A stretch of 64,000 bases of DNA from Pseudomonas fragi (lineage in GTDB: Bacteria; Pseudomonadota; Gammaproteobacteria; Pseudomonadales; Pseudomonadaceae). A model generated the notes under the pieces. The model had not been told where the DNA came from. It ran no database searches and was given only the letters and a program-made list of their open reading frames with translations. Made by a program: the position numbers and the translations under genes. The stretch's first letter is position 1, and each line of letters begins with the position of its first letter. Location: NCBI RefSeq assembly GCF_900105835.1, contig NZ_LT629783.1:558001-622000 (forward strand), in the 5' to 3' direction. Below are positions 7,505 through 15,868 of the stretch, piece after piece.

Positions 7505-8740
7505 TCATGGCGCCGCTTCAGGCTCGGGCAATGCCTCTGCAACCAGTTCGATCCAGTGTCGCACCGGGGTTCTGCCAGCGCTGTCGAGGTGCGCCTGGCA
7601 GCCGATATTGGCGGTGACGATGACCTGCGGGTGCCCGCTTTCCAGCGCGTTGAGTTTGTTGTCGCGCAGTTGCCGGGACAGTTCGGGCTGGGTCAGTGAA
7701 TAGGTACCCGCCGAGCCGCAGCACAGGTGGCTGTCGGGCACGGCGCTCAGGTTGAAGCCCAGCTCAGTGAGTACGCCTTCAACCGCGCCGCCGAGTTTTT
7801 GCGCGTGCTGCAAGGTGCAGGGGCAGTGGAACGCCAGTCGCAGATCGCTGCGCACGCCAAGTGTGCCCAGCGGCTCGTCGCGCAGCACTTCCACCAGGTC
7901 CCTGGCCAGCGCACTGACCCTGGCTGCTTTTTCGGCATAGGCCGGGTCGCTGCCGAGCAGGTGGCCGTAGTCCTTGATAAAGGCACCGCAGCCGCTGGCG
8001 GTTTGCACGATCGCTTCGGCCCCTTGGGCAATCCCCGGCCACCAGGCATCGATATTGCGGCGGGCGCGATCAAGGCCGGCGGCCTGGGCGTCCAGATGAT
8101 AATCCACGGCACCGCAGCACCCGGCTTGCGGCGCCGGGATTACGCTGATACCCAAGCGGTCGAGCACGCTGGCCGTGGCTGCGTTGGTGTTGGGTGACAG
8201 GCCCGGTTGCACGCAACCTTCGAGCAGCAGTACGAGCCGCGCATGCTGGCGGCTCGGGCGGGGGATGGGTGCAGGCGGGGTGCGCGGCAGCCTGGCCTGC
8301 AGGGGGGAGGGCAGCCAGGGGCGCAATACCTGCCCGCTGCCGATCAGGCCCTTGAACAGCGCGGCATTGGCTATTACGCGGCGCAAGCCTTCGCGCACCA
8401 GGCGCTGGGCCAGCGGCCTTGGCACCCGGGCATCGACCAGCGCGCGGCCGATATCCAGCAGGTTGTGGTAGTCGACCCCCGAAGGGCAGGTGGTTTCGCA
8501 GTTACGGCACGACAGGCAACGGTCCAGATGCTGCTGGGTCTTGCGTGTCACCGCATTGCCTTCAAGCACCTGCTTGATCAGGTAAATCCTGCCCCGGGGG
8601 CCATCCAGTTCATCGCCGAGCAACTGGTAGGTCGGGCAGGTGGCGTTACAGAAGCCGCAATGCACGCAGGTGCGCAGAATGCGTTCGGCTTCTGCGGCAC
8701 GGGGCAGTTGCCGGGCGAGTTCGCTCAGGGTGGTCTGCAT
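7505..8740 (-). CDS. glcF: Glycolate oxidase iron-sulfur subunit GlcF
   Basis: A 411-residue iron-sulfur subunit of glycolate dehydrogenase, which oxidises glycolate to glyoxylate and passes electrons to the respiratory chain. Two 4Fe-4S ferredoxin motifs are intact: Cys25-28-31-35 and Cys75-78-81-85. Two CCG domains follow, with 'AGCCGAVDYH' and 'HLCCGSAGTY'. It is the last gene of glcDEF, three bases after glcE. No glcC, glcG, glcB or glcA is adjacent, unlike the E. coli locus. Related lactate dehydrogenases share this architecture, so a different 2-hydroxy acid remains possible. Confidence 0.93.
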   Translation of the reverse strand: MQTTLSELARQLPRAAEAERILRTCVHCGFCNATCPTYQLLGDELDGPRGRIYLIKQVLEGNAVTRKTQQHLDRCLSCRNCETTCPSGVDYHNLLDIGRALVDARVPRPLAQRLVREGLRRVIANAALFKGLIGSGQVLRPWLPSPLQARLPRTPPAPIPRPSRQHARLVLLLEGCVQPGLSPNTNAATASVLDRLGISVIPAPQAGCCGAVDYHLDAQAAGLDRARRNIDAWWPGIAQGAEAIVQTASGCGAFIKDYGHLLGSDPAYAEKAARVSALARDLVEVLRDEPLGTLGVRSDLRLAFHCPCTLQHAQKLGGAVEGVLTELGFNLSAVPDSHLCCGSAGTYSLTQPELSRQLRDNKLNALESGHPQVIVTANIGCQAHLDSAGRTPVRHWIELVAEALPEPEAAP

Positions 8741-8743
8741 GGC

Positions 8744-9805
8744 TCAAAGCTCCGCGTACAGTCGACCGGGGTTGAAAATACCCTGCGGGTCGAGCTGGTA
8801 TTTGAGGCTGCGCTGATAGCGCAGCAGGGCCGCAGGCAGCGGCTGGAACGGGCTGTCGACAAGGCCGCGGCTGTAGCAGGTGGCATGCCCGCCGACCTCG
8901 GCGACGACAGCGCGAATCCAGCTCGCTTCGGCATCCGACTTGAGCCAGCGCTGGGCGCCGCCCCAATCGATCAACTGCTGGCCGGGCAAGGCCAGGGCCG
9001 GGGTGTTGTTGGGCAGGGACAGGCGCCAGAGAGGCGAGCCAGCGGTGAAAAAATCCAGGCGCTGTGCGTTCAGATCAGCCCAGAAGGCGCCGTCCAGCAG
9101 ATCGCCGCCCAGCCGCTCACGGGCGGCTGCCACCGAGCCTTCACCGCCCTCAAGGCGCAGGTGCAGACGCTGCCCGTCGTGGCAGGCGGCGCTGATCGGC
9201 AGCGGTTGCTGCCCCCACTCGGCCAGGCGCAGCAGGGCACGTTCGCTGCTCATCTGCAGGCTGATGCTCAGGCACTGCCGTGGTTTGGGCAGCACCTTGA
9301 GCGACACCTCGGTGATCACCCCAAGAGAGCCGTAACTGCCTGCCATCAGCCGTGACAGATCATAACCGGCAACGTTTTTCATCACCTCGCCGCCAAAACG
9401 CAAATGCTTGCCGTGCCCGGTGATGACCCGGGTGCCCAGCACATAGTCCCTGACCGAGCCCGCCCACGGCCGGCGAGGCCCTGACAGCCCGCTGGCAATC
9501 ATGCCGCCCACCGTGGCGCCAGCGTAGGCGGGTGGCTCGCAGGGCAGCATTTGGCGTGACTGTTCCAGTACATGGGTCAATTGCGCCAGCGGTGTGCCGC
9601 AACGGGCAGTGATCACCAGTTCGGTGGGGTCATAGCTGACGATACCGCGATGGTTGCGAGTGTCGAGCACTTCGCCGGCCACGGCGCGGCCCAGGAACAT
9701 CTTGCTGTTGGCGCCCTGAATGCGTAGCGCAGTGCCGCTGTGCAGGGCCTGGTTGACCTGCTCCAGCAGCACGCTGCTGTTATCGAGATCCTCGCTCGTG
9801 TGCAT
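8744..9805 (-). CDS. glcE: Glycolate oxidase FAD-binding subunit GlcE
   Basis: A 353-residue FAD_binding_4 protein, the short second flavin-type subunit of glycolate oxidase. 'LRIQGANSKMFLG' begins the FAD-binding domain. 'YAGATVGGMIASGLSGPRRPWAGSVRDYVLGTRVI' is the PCMH-type glycine-rich stretch, and 'KNVAGYDLSRLMAGSYGSLGVITEVSLKVLP' is diagnostic for GlcE. The ATG at 9805 shares its first base with the last base of the glcD stop codon (TGATG), which sets the start. Upstream extension of the frame lies inside glcD and is not coding. Confidence 0.93.
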   Translation of the reverse strand: MHTSEDLDNSSVLLEQVNQALHSGTALRIQGANSKMFLGRAVAGEVLDTRNHRGIVSYDPTELVITARCGTPLAQLTHVLEQSRQMLPCEPPAYAGATVGGMIASGLSGPRRPWAGSVRDYVLGTRVITGHGKHLRFGGEVMKNVAGYDLSRLMAGSYGSLGVITEVSLKVLPKPRQCLSISLQMSSERALLRLAEWGQQPLPISAACHDGQRLHLRLEGGEGSVAAARERLGGDLLDGAFWADLNAQRLDFFTAGSPLWRLSLPNNTPALALPGQQLIDWGGAQRWLKSDAEASWIRAVVAEVGGHATCYSRGLVDSPFQPLPAALLRYQRSLKYQLDPQGIFNPGRLYAEL

Positions 9806-11304
9806 CAGAAACGCTCCAGTTCGGGGAAGGGCAACTGCCCGCCGTGTACATGCATGGCGCCGAATTCGGCGCAGCGGTGCAGGGTCGGGATGTTCTTGCC
9901 GGGGTTGAGCAGGCCAGCAGGGTCGAAGGCGGCTTTGACGGCATGAAACAGGGTCAGTTCGTCGCTGTTGAACTGCGCGCACATCTGATTGATCTTTTCG
10001 CGACCCACGCCGTGCTCACCGGTAATGCTGCCCCCGACTTTCACGCACAGCTCAAGGATCTTGCCGCCCAGGGCTTCGGCGCGATCAAGCTCGCCGGGCT
10101 GGTTGGCATCGAACAGGATCAGCGGGTGCATATTGCCGTCACCGGCGTGGAACACGTTGGCAACCCGCAGGTTGTAGGCGGCCGACAAGGCGGCAATGGC
10201 CTGCAGCACGCCCGCCAGTTGCCGGCGCGGAATGGTGCCGTCCATGCAATAGTAATCCGGCGCAAGGCGGCCCACGGCGGGAAAGGCGTTCTTGCGTCCG
10301 GCCCAGAAACGTACCCGTTCGGCCTCGTCCCTGGCCTGGCGGACTTCGCTGGCACCCGCCTGCTCCAGTACCTGGCGCACGCGGTTGCAGTCGTCGTGGA
10401 CATCGGCCTCAACGCCATCGAGCTCGCACAGCAAAATGGCCTGGGCATCAACAGGGTAGCCGGCATGAATAAAGTCTTCGGCGGCGCGGATGGCCAGGTT
10501 ATCCATCATCTCCAGGCCGCCGGGGATGATGCCGGCGGCGATGATGTCGGCCACGGCCCGGCCGGCTTGCTCGACACTGTCGAAGGCCGCCAGCAGCACC
10601 TTGGCGGTCTGCGGTTTGGGCAGCAGCTTGACCGTCACCTCGGTGATGACCCCGAGCATGCCTTCGGAGCCGGTAAACAGCGCCAGCAGATCGAAACCTG
10701 GCGCGTCGAGCGCGTCCGAGCCCAGGGTCAGCGGTTCGCCGTCGACGGTCAGTACCTCGATCCTGAGCAGGTTGTGGACGGTCAGGCCGTACTTCAGGCA
10801 ATGCACGCCACCGGCGTTTTCCGCGACATTGCCGCCGATTGAGCAGGCGATTTGCGAGGACGGGTCGGGCGCGTAGTACAGGCCAAAGGGCGCCGCAGCC
10901 TGGGATATCGCCAGGTTGCGTACCCCCGGCTGAACCCGTGCAGTGCGCGCGCCAGGGTCGATATGGAGGATTTTGTCAAAGCGCGCCATCACCAGCAGCA
11001 GGCCTTTTTCCAGGGGCAAGGCACCGCCGGACAACCCCGTGCCGGCCCCCCGTGCGACCACCGGCACGCGCATCTGATGGCAGATGCGCAACAGCTCTTG
11101 CACCTCGTCGAGGTGACGGGGCAATGCCACCAGCAGGGGCGTGGTGCGATAGGCCGACAGCCCGTCGCACTCGTAGGGCGCGAGTTGTTCACGCTCATGC
11201 AGGACTTCAAGCTGCGGCAAGCGCGTTTGCAAGGCGTGCAACAGGGCGGCTTTATCAACGTCAGGCAGTACGCCGTCGACGCGTTCATCGTAGAGGATAT
11301 TCAT
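9805..11304 (-). CDS. glcD: Glycolate oxidase flavoprotein subunit GlcD
   Basis: A 499-residue FAD-linked 2-hydroxy-acid oxidase, the catalytic subunit (E. coli GlcD is 499). The PCMH-type FAD domain includes 'VARGAGTGLSGGALPLEKGLLLVMARFDKI' and 'GGNVAENAGGVHCLKYGLTVHNLL'. The C-terminal cap includes 'HAGDGNMHPLILFD' and 'ITGEHGVGREKINQM', which hold the histidines of the active site and the metal site. It is the first gene of the operon. Glycolate often comes from 2-phosphoglycolate salvage. A functional link to the nearby RraA-like aldolases is possible but unproven. Confidence 0.95.
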   Translation of the reverse strand: MNILYDERVDGVLPDVDKAALLHALQTRLPQLEVLHEREQLAPYECDGLSAYRTTPLLVALPRHLDEVQELLRICHQMRVPVVARGAGTGLSGGALPLEKGLLLVMARFDKILHIDPGARTARVQPGVRNLAISQAAAPFGLYYAPDPSSQIACSIGGNVAENAGGVHCLKYGLTVHNLLRIEVLTVDGEPLTLGSDALDAPGFDLLALFTGSEGMLGVITEVTVKLLPKPQTAKVLLAAFDSVEQAGRAVADIIAAGIIPGGLEMMDNLAIRAAEDFIHAGYPVDAQAILLCELDGVEADVHDDCNRVRQVLEQAGASEVRQARDEAERVRFWAGRKNAFPAVGRLAPDYYCMDGTIPRRQLAGVLQAIAALSAAYNLRVANVFHAGDGNMHPLILFDANQPGELDRAEALGGKILELCVKVGGSITGEHGVGREKINQMCAQFNSDELTLFHAVKAAFDPAGLLNPGKNIPTLHRCAEFGAMHVHGGQLPFPELERF

Positions 11305-11488
11305 GGCGGCTCACGACACTCGATTATTTTTATATGAGGTGTGTATCCGGTGCAGCCTAGTCGCAAAGTTCGCGGCGCATCACCACCATGGCGATAGCAG
11401 CCTTGTCGGTATTGTTGAAGTCAGACCGAGCATTACCGCCAGCGAGGCGATCGTGCAAGTGCCTTGGGCTACAAAAAACGCCGGGTGC

Positions 11489-11698
11489 TCAGTGCAGAGT
11501 CGCGGCGCGACCCATTTCGCCAATGCGGATGCGGTCCAGCGCCCGGTTCAGGGCGTCCAGCGCATCGAGCAGGGCCTTGGCTTCAGTTTCGCGGCCATCG
11601 CCCCACAGGCGTTCGGCCATTCGGTTCAGGGTCAGGATGGCGTGTTCTATCTCTGCTGCAGTCGCCATCGGGCTTTCTGCGGCTGGTTTGCTGGGCAT
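11489..11698 (-). CDS. Small helical protein of unknown function
   Basis: About 69 residues from ATG 11698, or 59 from ATG 11668. The core 'EIEHAILTLNRMAERLWGDGRETEAKALLDALDALNRALDRI' is a clean amphipathic helical hairpin with coding-like composition, which is why I keep it. No strong ribosome-binding site is visible for either start (a purine-rich 'GCAGAAG' precedes 11698). It stands alone between glcD and a cystatin-like gene. I do not recognise the family. It could be a spurious frame, though the regular heptad-like pattern argues against that. Confidence 0.45.
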   Translation of the reverse strand: MPSKPAAESPMATAAEIEHAILTLNRMAERLWGDGRETEAKALLDALDALNRALDRIRIGEMGRAATLH

Positions 11699-11871
11699 GT
11701 TCAACACTTCTGCGGGGCCAGGCAATCTGGATTGAGGGACGGTACTTGCGGGGGGTATTCAACGCACAGGGTACGGGGAATCGGGCGGGTGCTTCAAACC
11801 TTTGTTTGCGGGAGGTGGCAGAGGAACCTTCGAGGCGCACTCGCGGCGCGCCCCGAAGGGTTTATACGCGC

Positions 11872-12144
11872 TTAGACCCGATGGATCTGGGTAATGTGCG
11901 GTTTGCCATTAATTGGCGCGTAGGTTTCCACGATGGCTTGCCATGATGTGCCGGGCGAGCCAGGCAGTGTTGCGGTGCATTTGAAGCGATAGTTGGTGCC
12001 ATTGACGACCTGGGTCGAAACCAGCTCCGGTGAGTACTGCACACCCACGAACCCGGTCAGGGCTTCTTTGAATACTTCCTGATCCTTTGGAGTCAGCTTG
12101 TGGTAGACAGTCCATCCGCCAACGAGTTGCTCTTGAGCAGTCAT
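11872..12144 (-). CDS. Small cystatin/stefin-like protein
   Basis: A 90-residue protein without signal peptide. It carries 'STQVVNGTNYRFKCTATLPG', which closely mimics the QxVxG loop of cystatins (Gln45-Val46-Val47-Asn48-Gly49) and the strand that follows it. It also has the expected Gly-Gly near the N-terminus (residues 9-10) and a late tryptophan ('TSWQAIVETY'). Stefins are intracellular inhibitors of papain-like proteases, about 100 residues long and without disulfides. Whether the bacterial version inhibits proteases is unknown. It is monocistronic with its own start; no partner protease gene is adjacent. Confidence 0.7.
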   Translation of the reverse strand: MTAQEQLVGGWTVYHKLTPKDQEVFKEALTGFVGVQYSPELVSTQVVNGTNYRFKCTATLPGSPGTSWQAIVETYAPINGKPHITQIHRV

Positions 12145-12397
12145 ACGTTAAATCTCCTTATTTAAGTTCCTACTCGTCTGGCTTTTCGGAGTTCGCCCCG
12201 TATATTCAATGGTTTCCGGAATCCATTTCCTGAAGGTTTTCCCATACGATCCTTTTATCCCTGTACCGGAGCGTCTAGAGAAACTGCACCATGACTGTTG
12301 ATTAAATCGAGCATAGCAGTGCCGCCATTGGCCTGTAGGACGAATCGGCAGATGGCAGATGGCCGGTCATCAGGGTGGATGAGCGGCCACCGGGGCA

Positions 12398-12424
12398 CAA
12401 AAAAGCCCGACATCAGGTCGGGCT
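12398..12424 (-). terminator. Rho-independent terminator of the glycine-zipper gene
   Basis: AGCCCGAC and GTCGGGCT form an 8-bp perfect stem with a 5-base loop (12404-12424), followed on the minus strand by a run of T. It lies 25 bases after the stop of the glycine-zipper gene. Confidence 0.85.
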
Positions 12425-12448
12425 CTTGGGCCTTAACTATAGGGCTCG

Positions 12449-12889
12449 TTAGCGGTGCTTGTTTTTGTGCTTGTGTTTACCCTTGCCATTGCCATTGCCA
12501 TTGCCATTGCCATTGGAGTGATGGCGGTCGCCATCGTTGCCCAGGTTGTTGCCGACTGCGCCGCCGACGGCACCGCCCACGCCTGCGCCGATGGTCGAGC
12601 CGGTGGAGCCACCCAACTGATGGCCGATCACAGAGCCGCCTGCCGAGCCAAGCCCGCCACCGATGGCGGCTTCGGTTTTACTGCCTTTTTGCGCGCCGAG
12701 TGCGCCACCTGCAGCACCGCCCAGACCAGCACCGACGGCGGCCCCGGTGGAGCCACCCAGCTGTTGGCCGACAATATTGCCCAGCGCACCGCCAACACCG
12801 CCGCCGACGGCGGCAGATCCATCTCCAGCGGCCATTGCTCCCTGCGATATCACCATGCCCAGTAGTAGAACGGGTAATGTAATCCGCAT
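12449..12889 (-). CDS. Secreted glycine-zipper protein with NG and KHK tail
   Basis: A 146-residue protein with a signal peptide (cleavage near 'GAMA-AG', residues 18-22). Two long glycine-zipper blocks follow in which 'GGSTGAAVGAGLGGAAGGALG' and 'GGSTGSTIGAGVGGAVGGAVG' repeat the same 40-residue unit. The tail is 'NGNGNGNGNGKGKHKHKNKHR', strongly basic and encoded by a hexanucleotide repeat. Glycine zippers drive membrane insertion or oligomerisation in outer-membrane and secreted proteins. The tail could bind metal or anionic polymers (inference). It is followed by a clear terminator and stands alone. Similar proteins in pseudomonads are annotated only as glycine-zipper proteins. Confidence 0.8.
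   Translation of the reverse strand: MRITLPVLLLGMVISQGAMAAGDGSAAVGGGVGGALGNIVGQQLGGSTGAAVGAGLGGAAGGALGAQKGSKTEAAIGGGLGSAGGSVIGHQLGGSTGSTIGAGVGGAVGGAVGNNLGNDGDRHHSNGNGNGNGNGKGKHKHKNKHR
12483..12512. repeat. Five perfect TTGCCA hexanucleotide repeats
   Basis: TTGCCA occurs five times head-to-tail within the coding region of the glycine-zipper protein (minus strand TGGCAA, read as Asn-Gly in frame). Because the unit is six bases, slippage would change the number of NG pairs without shifting the frame. Confidence 0.95.
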
Positions 12890-12991
12890 GTCATTAACCT
12901 CAGTCGATAGTTAGCAAGACACTCATTCAGGGACCTTATGCCCCTAAAGATATAGAGGGCGCATAAAGTTTAAAGTTCGATCGTTACGTGT

Positions 12992-13159
12992 TTAACGCCT
13001 GATCCGGTTTTTTTGCCAGCTGACATCGCTGTGGAAAATGCCCGTATCACCTCGCAGCACATACAGGGTCGCCCTGTAGGCTGAGGTTAGCCGGGAGCAC
13101 TGCAGGCCGCGAATCTTGTTGTAGGCCCATGCCCAGCCGTGGGTCGTTTTACTGCTCAT
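12992..13159 (-). CDS. Small unknown protein of 55 residues
   Basis: ATG 13159 is preceded by AGGAG at seven bases spacing; a second ATG directly before it (13162) is also possible. This is one of the better ribosome-binding sites in the area, and the reason for calling the gene. The product is basic ('SSKTTHGWAWAYNKIRGLQ... WQKNRIRR'), aromatic-rich, and has no signal peptide or membrane segment. I do not recognise it. It stands alone between the glycine-zipper gene and a TetR gene, all on the minus strand. Confidence 0.45.
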   Translation of the reverse strand: MSSKTTHGWAWAYNKIRGLQCSRLTSAYRATLYVLRGDTGIFHSDVSWQKNRIRR

Positions 13160-13258
13160 CATCCAACTCCTGCGTTCAATCACATGAACGATATGAGTTG
13201 GGTTTGACCCGCTCTGGCCCAGTAGTTCCCTGTCAATTGCAGGGGGCCGGCACGGCGG

Positions 13259-13903
13259 TTATGACGGCGTCTTGACGGGCGGGGCAAGCCCCGGATTTTC
13301 TTCTTGAAGCAGCACCAGCGCACCGACGATAAGCGCGCGCATGCCTTGGGCCAGCTCGATTTCCATTTCTGCCTCCTCACTTGCGCGGTCCGCCTCCAGC
13401 AGCGGTTCGCGGCAGGTGACCGAATACACCGTGTCGGCGACGGCAATGCCGTGGAAGGCAATGGTTGCCAGCAGCCAGCGGGCATTTTCTATAGAAATGG
13501 CATAGATCTGGGCTATGTGGCGCTGATGTTCGTCGATCTTGGTGAGCATCGGCTGCGTCGCGGCCAGCCTGCGAATCACATAAGGCGTCAGCCCGGGGTG
13601 GGCCTTGACGAACACCCGCACCGAGGTGGCAAACCCGAGCAAATACTCCTTCAGGGTACCCGGCTGGTCGGCCTGGGCGCGGGGGATCTGCCAGCGGGTG
13701 AAGATCTCCTCGGCGACCATGCTTTTGAGCGCCTCCAGATTGGCAACGTGCTTGTACAGCGCCATATGGCTGACCCCCAATGCAGCGGCAACGCCGACAA
13801 AGGTGATGTTCGGCAAGCCGATTTCGATGCCTGCATCGACGATGCGTTCGCGGGTGATGGTGCGCGGACGCCCTCGAGCGGCAGGTGGTTGTGGCGCTTT
13901 CAT
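13259..13903 (-). CDS. TetR/AcrR-family repressor
   Basis: A 214-residue TetR protein. The DNA-binding domain is at the N-terminus ('TRERIVDAGIEIG... ITFVGVAAALGVSHMALYKHVANLEALKSMV', residues 18-65), with an all-helical ligand domain after it. It is divergent from the siderophore-transport operon, and a strong 27-base inverted repeat lies between them. So it most likely represses that operon and itself, perhaps released by a siderophore or other ligand. This is unusual for an iron-uptake locus, where Fur plus AraC- or sigma-type regulators are common. Confidence 0.9.
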   Translation of the reverse strand: MKAPQPPAARGRPRTITRERIVDAGIEIGLPNITFVGVAAALGVSHMALYKHVANLEALKSMVAEEIFTRWQIPRAQADQPGTLKEYLLGFATSVRVFVKAHPGLTPYVIRRLAATQPMLTKIDEHQRHIAQIYAISIENARWLLATIAFHGIAVADTVYSVTCREPLLEADRASEEAEMEIELAQGMRALIVGALVLLQEENPGLAPPVKTPS

Positions 13904-13958
13904 GACAAATCCTTGAACGGTGAAGGCTGTGTTTTAGCTGGCTTGTCAGGATTTCGCA

Positions 13959-13985
13959 AATTAGTTTATAGTCATGCAACTAATT
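13959..13985. promoter_or_regulatory. Candidate TetR operator between divergent genes
   Basis: AATTAGTT at 13959-13966 is exactly mirrored by AACTAATT at 13978-13985 with an 11-base spacer. It is 56 bases before the TetR start and 96 bases before the first ABC gene, a size and position typical of TetR-family operators. Confidence 0.75.
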
Positions 13986-14080
13986 AGTATTCTGATTCCA
14001 GGGGCCAATCCCGGTGCTCCGGCACCTTGAGAAACACCCCCGGCCTTTCCTTTTTGTGTATTTGCGGACCCTTGATTGTC

Positions 14081-15868
14081 ATGGACTCTCCTCATTCAGC
14101 CTCGGCCAACCCCAAGGTGCGCGGCCCGATCAGCCAGCTGCTGGCCCCTATCCGTGGGCGCCTGATCGTCGCTGCCATGCTGGCTGCCATCGGCTCCATG
14201 CTGACCCTGGTGCCACTGGCCGCCATTGCCCATATCGGCCAGACAGTGCTGGGCAACCTCGAACATGGGTCGGGCCAGTTGTGGTGGTCGGTACTGGTCG
14301 CTGTCACCAGCCTGTGCCTTGGCATGTTGCTGATCACGGCGGGCGAGTTGCTGGCGCACCTGGCCGACAACCGCATCACCCATCATTTGCGCCTGGCCAT
14401 TGTGCGGCGCCTGAGCCGTGTGCCGTTGGGCTGGTTCACGCAGCGGGCAGCGGGGGAGGTCAAGCAGGCGATACAGGACGATATCAATACGCTGCACAGC
14501 CTCACCGCGCATTTCTACACCACGGTGGGGCGCGCGGGCGGTGCCGTGGCCATTTCGCTGATCTATCTGTTTGCGCTGGACTGGCGCCTGGCAATGGTCT
14601 CGATCCTGCCGTTTCCCGGTTTCTTTATATTTTTCACCCGGGCGGTCAAGGCCAGCGAGCACAATATGCAGGCGTTCGTCGCGGGCATGGGCCGTATCGA
14701 CAATGCCGTGGTGGCGTTCGTCAACGGCATGCCGGTGCTCAAGGCATTTGCTGGCGCAGACAAGGCCCAGGGCAGCTACCGCGAGGCTGTCGATGCGTTT
14801 GCCCGCGCCTTTATCGGTTTCACCCGCCCGCTGGTGGGGTCGATGGCCAATGCCAATGCCATGATCGCGCCCGTGACCGTGCTGGGTGGGGTGCTGGTTT
14901 TCGGCAGCCTGTTTGTGGCGCTGGGCTGGATAACGCCGTTGCAGGTGCTGCCGTTCGCCCTGGTCACCCCCGGGCTGTGCGGGCCTCTGCTGTTGTTGCA
15001 TTACCTCACCCATGACCTGAACCACGGCGTGGCAGCCGCCAGCCGCGTGCAGGCCCTGCTGCAAACCCCGGTGCTGGAACAGCCGGCACCCGGCATGCAG
15101 CACACGCCTGTGGGCAGCGAAATTTGCCTGGAGCACGTCGGCTACAGCTATGACCACGGGCAGCCGGTGCTCACGGCGATCAACCTGAGGCTCAAACCGG
15201 GCACCACCACCGCCATTGTCGGCCGCTCCGGTGCTGGCAAGTCGACCCTGGCGCGCCTGCTGCTGCGCTTTTTTGACCCCAGCCAAGGGCGCATCACCCT
15301 GGGCGGCGCGGACCTGCGTGATCTCGACACGGCAACCCTGTACCGGCATATCGGTTTTGTCTTGCAGGAGGTGCGCCTGATCCACGCCAGTGTGCGCGCC
15401 AACATTGCCCTGGGCAGGCCGTCGGCCAGCCAGCAGCAGATCGAGGACGCTGCGCGCATGGCCAACATTCATGAACGCATCCTGGCTTTGCCGCGTGGCT
15501 ATGACTCGGTGGTGGGTGAAGACGCGCAGTTGTCCGGTGGCGAGCAGCAGCGGGTGAGCATCGCCCGCGCTGTGCTGCTCGACCCGCCCGTGTTGGTGCT
15601 GGACGAAGCCACGGCGGCAGCCGACGCCGAAAGCGAAGTCGCGATCCAGGACGCGCTGTCGCACTTTGCCCAGGGTCGCACGCTGCTGGTTATCGCCCAC
15701 CGGCTCGACACCGTGATGCACGCCGACCAGATCATCGTGCTCGACAACGCCAGGGTGTGCGAGCAGGGCAATCACGCTGAACTGCTCGCCCGCGGCGGCC
15801 TCTATGCGCATTTATGGGCGCAGGGCGGCTATCAAACTCTCGACCAACTGGCGGAGCCGTCATGCTGA
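14081..15868 (+). CDS. ABC half-transporter (permease-ATPase), YbtP/IrtA-like
   Basis: A 595-residue half-transporter: an exporter-type six-helix membrane domain (about 30-310), then an ATPase domain with Walker A 'GRSGAGKS' (381-388), signature 'LSGGEQQ' (484-490) and Walker B 'VLVLDEAT'. ATG 14081 was chosen because the TM domain follows closely; the frame is open to 14027. It overlaps the second half-transporter by seven bases, so the two probably form a heterodimer. In iron loci such pairs (YbtPQ of Yersinia, IrtAB of mycobacteria) import Fe-siderophores despite the exporter fold. Export of a siderophore is the alternative. Confidence 0.88.
   Translation: MDSPHSASANPKVRGPISQLLAPIRGRLIVAAMLAAIGSMLTLVPLAAIAHIGQTVLGNLEHGSGQLWWSVLVAVTSLCLGMLLITAGELLAHLADNRITHHLRLAIVRRLSRVPLGWFTQRAAGEVKQAIQDDINTLHSLTAHFYTTVGRAGGAVAISLIYLFALDWRLAMVSILPFPGFFIFFTRAVKASEHNMQAFVAGMGRIDNAVVAFVNGMPVLKAFAGADKAQGSYREAVDAFARAFIGFTRPLVGSMANANAMIAPVTVLGGVLVFGSLFVALGWITPLQVLPFALVTPGLCGPLLLLHYLTHDLNHGVAAASRVQALLQTPVLEQPAPGMQHTPVGSEICLEHVGYSYDHGQPVLTAINLRLKPGTTTAIVGRSGAGKSTLARLLLRFFDPSQGRITLGGADLRDLDTATLYRHIGFVLQEVRLIHASVRANIALGRPSASQQQIEDAARMANIHERILALPRGYDSVVGEDAQLSGGEQQRVSIARAVLLDPPVLVLDEATAAADAESEVAIQDALSHFAQGRTLLVIAHRLDTVMHADQIIVLDNARVCEQGNHAELLARGGLYAHLWAQGGYQTLDQLAEPSC

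Noticed and set aside
8207-9355. Long open frame of 382 codons antisense to glcF and glcE
   Set aside because: The opposite strand has the conserved Fe-S and FAD motifs. The antisense product is rich in Gln, Ala and Gly, without family features, as expected from GC-rich codon bias.
12483-12512. Short tandem repeats looked like a possible CRISPR or phase-variable array
   Set aside because: The unit is only six bases, has no spacers, and lies inside a gene where it encodes Asn-Gly in frame. It is a simple-sequence repeat, not a CRISPR.
14096-15811. 571-codon open frame on the minus strand inside the first ABC gene
   Set aside because: The plus strand encodes a textbook ABC half-transporter. 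The minus-strand frame is rich in Gln, His and Arg and has no ribosome-binding site or neighbour.
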